DNA from: Sphingobacterium sp. CZ-UAM
Lineage (GTDB): Bacteria; Bacteroidota; Bacteroidia; Sphingobacteriales; Sphingobacteriaceae
Assembly (NCBI RefSeq): GCF_002000245.1
Contig: NZ_MTCM01000001.1
Span: 1,860,001 to 1,924,000 of the forward strand
Direction of reading: 5' to 3'
Length of the DNA stretch: 64,000 nt
In this document: one piece after another, positions 54,371 to 64,000 of the stretch
How positions within the stretch are numbered: position 1 is the first letter of the stretch
Layout of the letters: each line of letters begins with the position of its first letter
Program-made: the position numbers and the translations under genes
The notes under the pieces: generated by a model
What the model saw: the letters and a program-made list of their open reading frames with translations, nothing else
What the model was told of the DNA's origin: nothing
The model's database searches: none

Positions 54371-55351
54371 GTGATAAAAGAAATTAAAAAAATAGGCGTA
54401 TTAACATCTGGCGGCGATGCACCGGGCATGAATGCCTGTATTCGTGCAGTTGTCCGTACAGCATTACACAAGGGCCTTCAGGTCACTGGGATCTATCAGG
54501 GCTACCAAGGTTTGATTGACGGAAATTTCAAAGAAATGGATACCCGTTCGGTGAGCAATATCATACAGCGTGGTGGTACAATATTAAAAACAGCACGTTG
54601 TCTTGAGTTTAAAACAACCGAGGGGCGAAAAATTGCATATGATAATTTAAAGGCTGCCGAAATAGATGCTTTGGTGGTTATTGGTGGTGACGGTACTTTC
54701 ACCGGTGCGAATTTCTTTTCCAAAGAATTTGAAATTCCCATCGTAGGTATCCCAGGAACGATTGACAATGACCTATATGGCTCAGATTATACCATTGGTT
54801 ACGATACCGCAAACAACACCGTTATTGAAGCCATTGACAAAATCAGAGACACCGCAGCGTCGCATGAGCGCCTCTTCTTTGTGGAGGTCATGGGTAGAGA
54901 TTCAGGCTGTATTGCATTAAATGCTGGAATTGCAGGTGGTGCAGAAGCGATCCTACTTCCAGAAAAGGAGACTGCTATTGATGACTTAATTAGTCACCTG
55001 GAAGATGGAGCCATCAAAAAGAAATCTTCTTCAATTGTGATCGTTGCCGAAGGCGATCAAAACGGTGGTGCCTATTATGTCGCAAAAAAAGTAAAGGAAA
55101 AATTTGATCATTACGACACGAAAGTTAGTATATTAGGGCATTTGCAACGCGGCGGATCTCCAACAAGCTTCGACCGTGTATTAGCTAGTCGATTGGGTTT
55201 TGCCGCCGTTAATGAAATTTTAGCAGGCAATACACGGATCACCGTAGGTCTCCGTGGTAACGAAATTAAAACTACTCCGATCGAGGAAGCTATCAGCAAT
55301 AAGGAAATTAAGCTTAGCCCTGATCTATTGGAAATGGCTGAGATTTTGTAA
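54371..55351 (+). CDS. pfkA: ATP-dependent 6-phosphofructokinase
   Basis: 326 residues, GTG start. GVLTSGGDAPGMNACIRAVV, IGGDGTFTGA, PGTIDNDLYGSDYTIG with the catalytic Asp, VMGRDSGCIAL and GHLQRGGSPTSFDR are all present. The Gly in GGDGT where pyrophosphate-dependent enzymes carry Asp fits the ATP-dependent type. It makes fructose 1,6-bisphosphate, the committed step of glycolysis. First gene of an operon with a BadF-type kinase-like gene (18 bases) and gapA. The GTG start and the operator upstream suggest tuned expression. Confidence 0.97.
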   Translation: MIKEIKKIGVLTSGGDAPGMNACIRAVVRTALHKGLQVTGIYQGYQGLIDGNFKEMDTRSVSNIIQRGGTILKTARCLEFKTTEGRKIAYDNLKAAEIDALVVIGGDGTFTGANFFSKEFEIPIVGIPGTIDNDLYGSDYTIGYDTANNTVIEAIDKIRDTAASHERLFFVEVMGRDSGCIALNAGIAGGAEAILLPEKETAIDDLISHLEDGAIKKKSSSIVIVAEGDQNGGAYYVAKKVKEKFDHYDTKVSILGHLQRGGSPTSFDRVLASRLGFAAVNEILAGNTRITVGLRGNEIKTTPIEEAISNKEIKLSPDLLEMAEIL

Positions 55352-55369
55352 TATAAAATTAAGCAGACG

Positions 55370-57224
<1,855 letters not shown>

Positions 57225-57246
57225 TCAGATCCACCTAGACCATATC

Positions 57247-57280
57247 AAAGGGCTATTCGATGTGAATAGCCCTTTATTTT
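57247..57280 (+). terminator. Terminator of the pfkA-gapA operon
   Basis: Stem AAAGGGCTATTC (57248-57259) with GAATAGCCCTTT (57264-57275), then T-rich DNA, 23 bases after the gapA stop. Confidence 0.9.
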
Positions 57281-57336
57281 TTCCACTTAGGAATCAATGG
57301 GTTGGCGTTTAAACGCAAAAAAAAGCGCTTTTGCCT

Positions 57337-57366
57337 TTTGTATTTCAAATAATCCCTCTATATTTG
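57337..57366 (+). promoter_or_regulatory. Promoter of the tRNA cluster
   Basis: TTTG (57337-57340) and TATATTTG (57359-57366) separated by 18 bases, a full match to the Bacteroidota consensus, 34 bases ahead of the first tRNA. Confidence 0.78.
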
Positions 57367-57400
57367 CAGCATCAATAAGGCAAACGCCTAGTATTGAAAA

Positions 57401-57476
57401 GGTGCCATAGCTCAGTTGGTAGAGCAAAGGACTGAAAATCCTTGTGTCGCTGGTTCGAATCCAGCTGGCACCACCA
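57401..57476 (+). tRNA. tRNA-Phe (GAA)
   Basis: Complete cloverleaf: acceptor GGTGCCA / TGGCACC, D arm with GTTGGTAGAGC, anticodon stem-loop AAGGA-CTGAAAA-TCCTT (anticodon GAA), T arm GCTGGTTCGAATCCAGC. The CCA end is encoded (57474-57476). First gene of a three-tRNA cluster. Confidence 0.97.
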
Positions 57477-57525
57477 AAAGAAACAGAACGCGAAGTTCTG
57501 AAATACTTGAAAAAATAAATTCCAT

Positions 57526-57598
57526 GCGAAAATAGCTCAGTTGGTAGAGCACAACCTTGCCAAGGTTGGGGTCGCGAGTTCGAATCTCGTTTTTCGCT
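57526..57598 (+). tRNA. tRNA-Gly (GCC)
   Basis: Acceptor GCGAAAA / TTTTCGC, anticodon arm CAACC-TTGCCAA-GGTTG (anticodon GCC), T arm GCGAGTTCGAATCTCGT. CCA is not encoded (TCA follows), unlike in the tRNA-Phe gene. Confidence 0.96.
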
Positions 57599-57603
57599 CA
57601 CCT

Positions 57604-57688
57604 GCCTAGGTGGTGGAACTGGTAGACACGCAGGACTTAAAATCCTGTTCCCGTTAAGGGAGTGCGGGTTCGATTCCCGCCCTAGGTA
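57604..57688 (+). tRNA. tRNA-Leu (TAA)
   Basis: Acceptor GCCTAGG / CCTAGGT, anticodon arm CAGGA-CTTAAAA-TCCTG (anticodon TAA), the long variable arm TTCCCGTTAAGGGAGT of class II tRNAs, T arm GCGGGTTCGATTCCCGC. Only 5 bases after tRNA-Gly. No encoded CCA. Confidence 0.97.
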
Positions 57689-57727
57689 CAAGAAAGCTCA
57701 TCTAACGATGGGCTTTTCTTGTTTTTA
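57688..57727 (+). terminator. Terminator of the tRNA cluster
   Basis: Hairpin ACAAGAAAGCTCAT with ATGGGCTTTTCTTGT, followed by a T run, directly after tRNA-Leu. Confidence 0.85.
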
Positions 57728-57747
57728 TACTGTTCAGCTTCCCTGAA

Positions 57748-57779
57748 TAAAAAAGGGCACACGAATGATCATGTACCCT
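57748..57779 (-). terminator. Terminator of the M60 peptidase gene
   Basis: AGGGCACA pairs with TGTACCCT (one G-U); on the minus strand a T run follows. It lies 24 bases beyond the stop at 57803. Confidence 0.7.
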
Positions 57780-57802
57780 AACTAACTATTAAAAATGAAA
57801 TT

Positions 57803-59143
57803 TTAATCCCTCAATGCCGTAATATCTTGATTCGGCGCTGGAAAATTAAGGTTGGCAATCTCCGTATAAACAGATTCATTAACTTTGAAGCCCCATTTTC
57901 TAAAAAAGTCTGAAAGGTCTTTCTGTGAAATTTGACAAGCTGAAAGCATAAAATAGTGCATTTTATCCGCATCTGTTGATAAAACAGGGCGATTCTCACG
58001 CGTAGCCTTGCTCAAATTAATATAGAGATCATCACCAAAAGCCAACCACAATTGATGGAACATAATCATCTTCAAGTCATTATCACCCAAATTGAAATCT
58101 CGTTCGGTAATAGGCTTTTGAAGATAAGTATCCAGTTTGGGCCATGCATTGTTTGCAGTAACACGACTAACAGGCAGACCAAAACCTCGCTCACATGCTA
58201 ACGAATAAACATTGACCGTCGTTTCCGTCAGATTGTTCCAAGTCCAAGCTTTCTGCTGATAGGTATGTCCTACTTCGTGCCAGATCCCCCATCCATTGGT
58301 GTTGGAAAGATATTTAGGCTGCAGCATGCGATAAGACAATGATTCCGTATAAAAAATAGAAATACCTGCCGCCATATATCCGCCAGAAGCAGAATCCCTA
58401 ACCGTGATCAAATGTTTATTGTAAGGGATGGCATGTACACCGCTTGTACCGCTCAAGCCACTAATACGATTTGAAAAACCGATGATCGAATCCAATCGAT
58501 TAACGATCAATTGTTGATCCTCGCCCTTATAAAGAAGAGCCTCATCCATATTAGCGACCATAATGGTACGGTCGGAAGAAAAGACCACATCCGGCGCAAT
58601 GTTCTTAAGTGAATCCAATGTCAGCACCCATTGATCATGGGTTGTTTTACCTTTTTGAAAATACGGAACAGGAATAAATCCATTGCCGAAAGTAAGTTCA
58701 ATTTCTCCTATTGTTGTATAATTATTCGCTGTATAGATCAAATAAACCAACCCTCCGTATTGATCTACTGTAAACGATTGCGTTCCCGACTGTAGATCAA
58801 AGTATTGTCTCACAGGCCTGATATTATCCCTAAAAGGAGTACCGATCGCAAGTCGGGCTCCTGTTGAACCAGCTTTGACGTTAACAGTTACCGTTATTGT
58901 ACTATTGGGAGCAGCATAAAATCCCGTTGCCTGCATATCGTTGTGATTTGCCCTGAATTGCAATCGATCGGTCTCTGTCGAAGCCGAAGGCATTACTTTG
59001 AACGTTTGTACACTATCTGCAATGGCCAATTTGACCGGTTCGGGATCATTAGGCACCGGATGCATCCAACCACCATCCTTTTTACAGGAGGTAAATAAGC
59101 CGACAAAGCAGATTGCAATTACATAAAAGATGTTTTTCTTCAT
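57803..59143 (-). CDS. M60-family (enhancin-like) metallopeptidase, lipoprotein
   Basis: 446 residues. Signal peptide and lipobox MKKNIFYVIAICFVGLFTSC. A beta-sandwich region (about 70-160) precedes the peptidase M60 domain with zinc motif HEVGHTYQQ near residue 288 and a downstream Glu in LTETTVNVYSL, matching HEXXH-X(8-28)-E. M60 enzymes cut mucin-type glycoproteins, so this protein may act on host or plant glycoproteins at the cell surface. A -7 box (TAATTTTG on the minus strand, 59151-59158) is just upstream. A single-gene unit. Confidence 0.9.
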   Translation of the reverse strand: MKKNIFYVIAICFVGLFTSCKKDGGWMHPVPNDPEPVKLAIADSVQTFKVMPSASTETDRLQFRANHNDMQATGFYAAPNSTITVTVNVKAGSTGARLAIGTPFRDNIRPVRQYFDLQSGTQSFTVDQYGGLVYLIYTANNYTTIGEIELTFGNGFIPVPYFQKGKTTHDQWVLTLDSLKNIAPDVVFSSDRTIMVANMDEALLYKGEDQQLIVNRLDSIIGFSNRISGLSGTSGVHAIPYNKHLITVRDSASGGYMAAGISIFYTESLSYRMLQPKYLSNTNGWGIWHEVGHTYQQKAWTWNNLTETTVNVYSLACERGFGLPVSRVTANNAWPKLDTYLQKPITERDFNLGDNDLKMIMFHQLWLAFGDDLYINLSKATRENRPVLSTDADKMHYFMLSACQISQKDLSDFFRKWGFKVNESVYTEIANLNFPAPNQDITALRD

Positions 59144-59633
59144 TGGTTTTCAAAATTAAGTTTATAAATAGTTTAAAACTTTGGTAAAAATTAGTAGTAG
59201 GATTATAATCGCTATGACCAATATAGAAGTAAATATTTCAATAAATCCGAGCAATCGATTGCGCAACAAACGAAAACGTTATCGTGTATAATAAACACAA
59301 TAAGTTAAAAAGAACTAAAATTAACTACTGTAAATAACCACCTCCTTTAATAGGTAAAATTCTGTTTAACTGACTCACAAGTGGGATATCGCCCTTAATT
59401 GGCTTTCCTTCTGCTAAAAAAGAGCGGCTGTTTATCTTAGATTTAACTAAATTCCGTACAAGAAAATAGGAGCCCAAACAGCAAGGTCTGACTTTTTGAG
59501 AATTGAATATCATGAATGCTGTGGGGATATATTGAAATGTAGGGTGTATATCTAAAATCGCATAAAAATGGGCTATCCTAGTTTTTTGGACAACCTGTCT
59601 GTATATGGAGTGTCCACGGGTTAATACCAACCT
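59144..59633. other. Intergenic stretch without a gene
   Basis: AT-rich promoter region of the M60 gene, then about 350 bases without a convincing gene. A 166-codon open frame on the minus strand (59325-59825) runs through here and through repeat island 2; its product is rich in Ser, Cys and Ile with no family character, and I treat it as non-coding. Confidence 0.55.
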
Positions 59634-59796
59634 TCTTCGGATCAAATTCGGATCATATTCGCTAACAGCCAGACAGGTGGCTGAGCCAGAGCAGACCTGA
59701 GGCAGATTCGATGCAGAAATTGTTTGGGTAAAACCGGCCACCGATCTGCAGCAATATTGGTCAGTACCGCAAACGATCCGAATAAGGTCCGAAGAC
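59634..59796. repeat. Repeat island 2: 11-bp units with inverted ends
   Basis: Left units TCTTCGGATCA, AATTCGGATCA and TATTCGCTAAC at 59634, 59645 and 59656, each 11 bp. Right arm 59775-59795 (GATCCGAATAA, GGTCCGAAGAC) is the inverted image: left arm and right arm match at 18 of 21 positions. About 120 bases lie between. CGAATAAGG-Y-CCGAA is shared with island 1 (40079-40094). Confidence 0.65.
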
Positions 59797-59865
59797 AATA
59801 GCAAGAAAAGCCCCGCCAATGACAACCATATCCAGTAGAAAAAAATAGGATGTAAACCAGGCCTA

Positions 59866-62502
59866 TTATTTTAATTCCAAATCCATTTGATATTTCCCTG
59901 CTTCCAACTGGACTGCACCGCTACTGCGGATATTCGCTGGCGGATAAAAGGTTGCCGTCGCATTCGCCGGTATCTCGACAGTGTATTCGATTTTGTTTCC
60001 ATTTACTCGCCAACTGGACACAATTTTACCATAAGGCGATTGATAAGAAATCGAGGATTCCTTGAGCTCCTTCGGGAAAATAGGTTTTAACAAGACATGT
60101 TTAAAGCCAGCCTGTGTTGGATCTGGCAGGATACCGCCAATGGATTTAAAAAACCAGCCGCCGATCTCGCCAAACATCATATGGTTATCCGAAATATCCC
60201 GCGTCGCCTGTAGGTCCCAATTTTCAAGCAAGGTGGTTGCACCATTGACAATCCACCAGCCCCAGGAGGGATAAGTATCCTGTACGGCGACTTTATACGC
60301 CGTCTCGCCGTAACCATTATCCTTCAATGCATTCAGCAGTGCTTTAGCCCCAAGTACACCAACATCCAAATGAAAATTGGTCTCTTCTACCCGCTTATTT
60401 AAGTTGGCTGCAACTTTGGCTTTCATCGCCTCGGGTACCAGGCCCCAATATAAGGGTACACTTAACTCGGTCTGTGTCCCTGTACTGTAGATCCCTGTTG
60501 TGGTATCCAAAAATTTCGTATTGATCGCGTCTTTGATCTTCTGGCTCAATCGTTCATATTTCTGCTGATCACCGGTCTTTCCAAACATTTTTGCGGCCGC
60601 GGCTAAGATCGTCGCATCCACATAAAAGTACACCGACGAAGTTAGCTCAAGATTAGATTGCGATTTGACGGGTACCCAATCTCCACGACCAAAGGTGGTC
60701 AGTCCATTCGGACTAATTCCGTCCACGTAATCCACATAACGCTTGATATTGTCATAACATTCTGCCAGTAACTTTGCATCACCGTAAAACAAATAGGTCT
60801 GCCAGGGAATAATGGCGATGGTACTTGTCCAATCCAAGCCATTTGCCGTACCATATCCCCAGCCGCCGGTCGGAATGATATCGGGCAACACGCCGTTTTC
60901 CTGCTGCTCATCCCGATGATCCGCCATCCATTTCTCATAAACGGTAATCCCGTCAAAATTATAATAGGCGGTTTCAATTGCGAGGTGCCCATCCCCCGTC
61001 CAACCATTTTTCTCCCGTTGTGGGCAGTCCGTGGGATAACCCATCAAGTTGGACAGGTAGGCGTTGTTAGTCGCTTCCCACAACCCATTGATCAACGAAG
61101 AAGAGGTTTTCAGCTGGCCAATGGGCCGTACATCACTATGCATAAAATAAGCCGTAACAGCCGATTCATCCACTGCAATTGGTTCACTGCTGCTCAGCTC
61201 AACATAACGGAAGCCCTTATAGCCAAATTTCGCCATAAATTCATCCATTTTCCTGCCACTCAGTGTCAGGATATCGGTCTGAAAGGGTTCCAGATCTTTG
61301 CTTCCACGGTAATATACATCAATATTGGACTGATCCAAGCGGCCATTTGCCTGCACGCGTTCGCCATGCTTGATTTTGACCACCGTCCCGGCTTTCCCAG
61401 CGATCTTGATCTTCGTTACACCAGCCATATTTTGCCCCATATCAAAGACATAGGTCCTGTCATCGATTTTTTTTATTAATTTCGGTTTATACGATCTGAC
61501 CAGCCGTATCGGTACCATCTGCTGGGAGACGATATTTGCGGAAGGTGGTTTCCGATACTGCACTGCATGCCATTCTGAATCATCAAAGGCTGCTGTATCC
61601 CATCCTGGCATTTCCAGACGGGCATCATAATGTTCACCGGTATAAATATTATTGTAGCGGATCGGTCCTGCCGCAGTCTTCCAGGTTTGGTCTGAACTTA
61701 CTGTTTCTTCAGTACCGTCCTCATAGACAATACGCAAATCCAAACAAAATGTCGGACGATCCCGCCAGGGTGCCTTGTCAAAATTCCATACCGCCAGGGC
61801 TTGATGGTTATACCAGCCGTTTCCCAAAACAATAGCGAGGACATTGTCGCCCTGCTGAAGCTGTCCGGTCACATCTTCCACCAGATACAATGTGCGTTTA
61901 TCAAACCGAGTATACATGGGATCAAGGCGGTGATCGCCGATTCGCTTGCCATTTATGGACAGCTCATAAAGTCCTGCTGCCGCAATATAGGCCCGGGCCG
62001 ACTTGATTGCTTTGGCTGCTTTAAAAGCCTTTCTGAAATAAGGGGCCGCCTGTTCGTGAATGTCCTGCTTATCACTGATCCATTTTCCTTTCCACTGCAT
62101 TCCCATCATTCCTGTTTCAAAGGAGGCGATGGAGGATGTACTTGGCCTTCCATTTTTGTCCCAGACAAGAACTCTCCAAAAATATTTTGTCTGCGGTTCC
62201 AAAGTCGATCCATCATACTGAACCAAGATGTCGGAATTAGACTGCTTTCCACTATTCCAAATACGGGATTTATTTTTCACTAGGGCTGTTGAATCCCTGT
62301 CTACCAAGATTTGATAAGCAGATTGCTTTGCGCCCTGTCGCTTATCATCCAGCTGCCAGCTTAAACGGGGATTTAATTTGTCTACACCCAAGGGGTTCTC
62401 CAAATGTTCGCATCGGAGTGCAATAGGTACACATTCTTTTTGCTGCTGTGCATGCAATAACGTCCCCATGCTCAGCATGATCATCAGTAAAGTCTTCCTC
62501 AT
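59866..62502 (-). CDS. GH78 alpha-L-rhamnosidase
   Basis: 878 residues from the ATG at 62502, which gives the signal peptide MRKTLLMIMLSMGTLLHAQQ; an upstream ATG (62517) would add MYLRN before it. Domains: N-terminal beta-sandwich with NPRLSWQLDDKRQGAKQSAYQILV, a carbohydrate-binding-like part (YISAAGLYELSINGKRIG-like, about 170-330), then the (alpha/alpha)6 barrel with TDCPQREKNGWTGDG, the GH78 motif holding catalytic acids, and a C-terminal beta domain. It releases rhamnose from plant or bacterial glycans. No SusC/D pair is next to it, so it is not a visible PUL. Confidence 0.95.
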   Translation of the reverse strand: MRKTLLMIMLSMGTLLHAQQQKECVPIALRCEHLENPLGVDKLNPRLSWQLDDKRQGAKQSAYQILVDRDSTALVKNKSRIWNSGKQSNSDILVQYDGSTLEPQTKYFWRVLVWDKNGRPSTSSIASFETGMMGMQWKGKWISDKQDIHEQAAPYFRKAFKAAKAIKSARAYIAAAGLYELSINGKRIGDHRLDPMYTRFDKRTLYLVEDVTGQLQQGDNVLAIVLGNGWYNHQALAVWNFDKAPWRDRPTFCLDLRIVYEDGTEETVSSDQTWKTAAGPIRYNNIYTGEHYDARLEMPGWDTAAFDDSEWHAVQYRKPPSANIVSQQMVPIRLVRSYKPKLIKKIDDRTYVFDMGQNMAGVTKIKIAGKAGTVVKIKHGERVQANGRLDQSNIDVYYRGSKDLEPFQTDILTLSGRKMDEFMAKFGYKGFRYVELSSSEPIAVDESAVTAYFMHSDVRPIGQLKTSSSLINGLWEATNNAYLSNLMGYPTDCPQREKNGWTGDGHLAIETAYYNFDGITVYEKWMADHRDEQQENGVLPDIIPTGGWGYGTANGLDWTSTIAIIPWQTYLFYGDAKLLAECYDNIKRYVDYVDGISPNGLTTFGRGDWVPVKSQSNLELTSSVYFYVDATILAAAAKMFGKTGDQQKYERLSQKIKDAINTKFLDTTTGIYSTGTQTELSVPLYWGLVPEAMKAKVAANLNKRVEETNFHLDVGVLGAKALLNALKDNGYGETAYKVAVQDTYPSWGWWIVNGATTLLENWDLQATRDISDNHMMFGEIGGWFFKSIGGILPDPTQAGFKHVLLKPIFPKELKESSISYQSPYGKIVSSWRVNGNKIEYTVEIPANATATFYPPANIRSSGAVQLEAGKYQMDLELK

Positions 62503-62741
62503 ATTTCGTAGATACATGTTGACCTCTTGTGTTTCCCACGATGAAAATAGAATGCGTTTCCTAAGAAATCAGGGATGAATTCAGCAGGTTTACAAAAGGA
62601 CGTTAAATTGTTTTAGTTGATTTAAAAACGAATATATCAAATATTTTCAACATAATAAACAGCCTTGTCTTATTGCAACAGTATTTAAAATTAACAGGGA
62701 TGTTTTGGATTTTTCATCAAAATAGTCCTATATTAGTTGCG

Positions 62742-62820
62742 ACTTTAGGGGTGTCTGCATATGCGGGCTGAGATTTTACCCTTATAACCTGATCCAGATC
62801 ATACTGGCGTAGGGAAAAGT
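62742..62820 (+). ncRNA. TPP (thiamine pyrophosphate) riboswitch aptamer
   Basis: The THI-box pattern is complete: GGGGTGTC at 62748, GGGCTGAGA, ACCC, AACCTGATCCAG, CTGGCGTAGGGA. The closing stem P1 pairs ACTTT (62742-62746) with AAAGT (62816-62820). It precedes thiS and thiC and should repress them when thiamine pyrophosphate is plentiful. Confidence 0.96.
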
Positions 62821-62858
62821 AAGCTGTCTACAGGATACATTACCGTATCTTATTGTAG

Positions 62859-62896
62859 CCATTCCTAAAGTTTTACCAAAAAAATAAAAGGAATGG
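62859..62896 (+). promoter_or_regulatory. RBS-sequestering hairpin of thiS
   Basis: CCATTCCT (62859-62866) pairs exactly with AGGAATGG (62889-62896), which contains the thiS Shine-Dalgarno and ATG. CCTAAAGT (62864-62871) can instead pair with ACTTTAGG in the aptamer P1 strand (62742-62749). The two pairings exclude each other. Confidence 0.75.
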
Positions 62897-63099
62897 AACT
62901 TACAATCAATCATCAAATCCGATTTTTCGACCCCGCGCCAAATTCGCTAGCCGATCTTTTACAGGTTGAACTTTCCGGTAAAACACAAGGTGTCGCTGTA
63001 GCCGTCAATAACCAGGTTATTCCCAAAGACGATTGGCCAAACACATCCCTACGTGCCAGTGACCAGATTCTACTTATTACCGCTACGCAAGGTGGTTAA
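62893..63099 (+). CDS. thiS: Sulfur carrier protein ThiS
   Basis: 68 residues, a ubiquitin-like fold ending in the essential Gly-Gly (ATQGG). The middle TQGVAVAVNNQVIPKDDW is the ThiS signature. Its C-terminal Gly is thiocarboxylated to give sulfur for the thiazole ring of thiamine. First gene of the thi operon, 42 bases before thiC, and under the riboswitch. Confidence 0.96.
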   Translation: MELTINHQIRFFDPAPNSLADLLQVELSGKTQGVAVAVNNQVIPKDDWPNTSLRASDQILLITATQGG

Positions 63100-63129
63100 C
63101 CATCTTTGGAACTTATTCAATATACCTAA

Positions 63130-64000
<871 letters not shown>

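Noticed and set aside
59325..59825. 166-codon open frame on the minus strand between the M60 and GH78 genes
   Set aside because: It runs through repeat island 2; its product is Ser/Cys/Ile-rich with no signal, domain or RBS, and the 11-bp unit length would force frame changes between units, so it is most likely not coding.

Overview
The window looks like chromosomal DNA of a Sphingobacteriaceae member (Bacteroidota), most likely Sphingobacterium or a close relative. I infer this from protein families common in that group (ribosomal protein THX, DUF4954, DUF3467, a GNAT-nitrilase fusion, Nudix-winged-helix regulators), from Bacteroidota-type promoters (TTTG, then 17-23 nt, then TAnnTTTG) at several genes, and from the low-to-moderate G+C. 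No plasmid, phage, transposase or CRISPR signal is visible; most of it is ordinary core genome.

Layout. 1-6.0 kb: end of a LuxC-type acyl-CoA reductase, a small conserved gene with ftsE, grpE-dnaJ, an outer-membrane barrel protein, an NlpC/P60 hydrolase and a UspA protein. 6.1-12.3 kb (minus): guaA, a lipoprotein, an rRNA m5C methyltransferase, then an RluA-type pseudouridine synthase, a TlpA thioredoxin and pyrF. 12.4-14.1 kb (plus): panB, a membrane protein and the tiny thx gene. 14.3-19.7 kb: tripartite RND efflux system 1. 20-21.3 kb: a small unknown gene and an acyl-ACP thioesterase. 21.4-30.8 kb (minus): an eight-gene operon of mostly exported proteins (FGE-like protein, two Tat-type Gfo/Idh oxidoreductases, ApbE, a TIM-barrel isomerase, an MFS permease, a GMC oxidoreductase and its small subunit), suggesting periplasmic oxidation and processing of sugars or glycosides. 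31-38.8 kb (minus): two envelope lipoproteins, rplU-rpmA, an M13 peptidase, the GNAT-nitrilase fusion, DUF3467 and an M42 aminopeptidase. 39-42.8 kb (plus): lgt, a stand-alone trpB, an L,D-transpeptidase and an AraC-type regulator carrying an HMA metal-binding domain. 42.9-47 kb: DUF4954 with glmS. 47-53.4 kb: RND efflux system 2 with its TetR regulator. 53.5-57.2 kb: a degenerate-Nudix regulator divergent from a pfkA / BadF-type kinase / gapA glycolytic operon. 57.4-57.7 kb: three tRNAs (Phe, Gly, Leu). 57.8-62.5 kb: an M60 peptidase and a GH78 alpha-L-rhamnosidase. 62.7-64 kb: a TPP riboswitch with thiS and the start of thiC.

The most interesting signals lie between genes. A 19-nt palindromic operator, identical at 17 of 19 positions, sits about 47 bp ahead of both the glycolytic operon and the exported sugar operon, in the same orientation; the degenerate-Nudix regulator next to pfkA is the obvious candidate to bind it. 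Two intergenic islands (about 40.0 and 59.7 kb) are built from degenerate 11-bp units of one shared family. A 59-bp element occurs twice (81% identity), each time just beyond the terminator of a minus-strand gene. The TPP riboswitch shows a complete pair of mutually exclusive helices that can hide or expose the thiS ribosome binding site.
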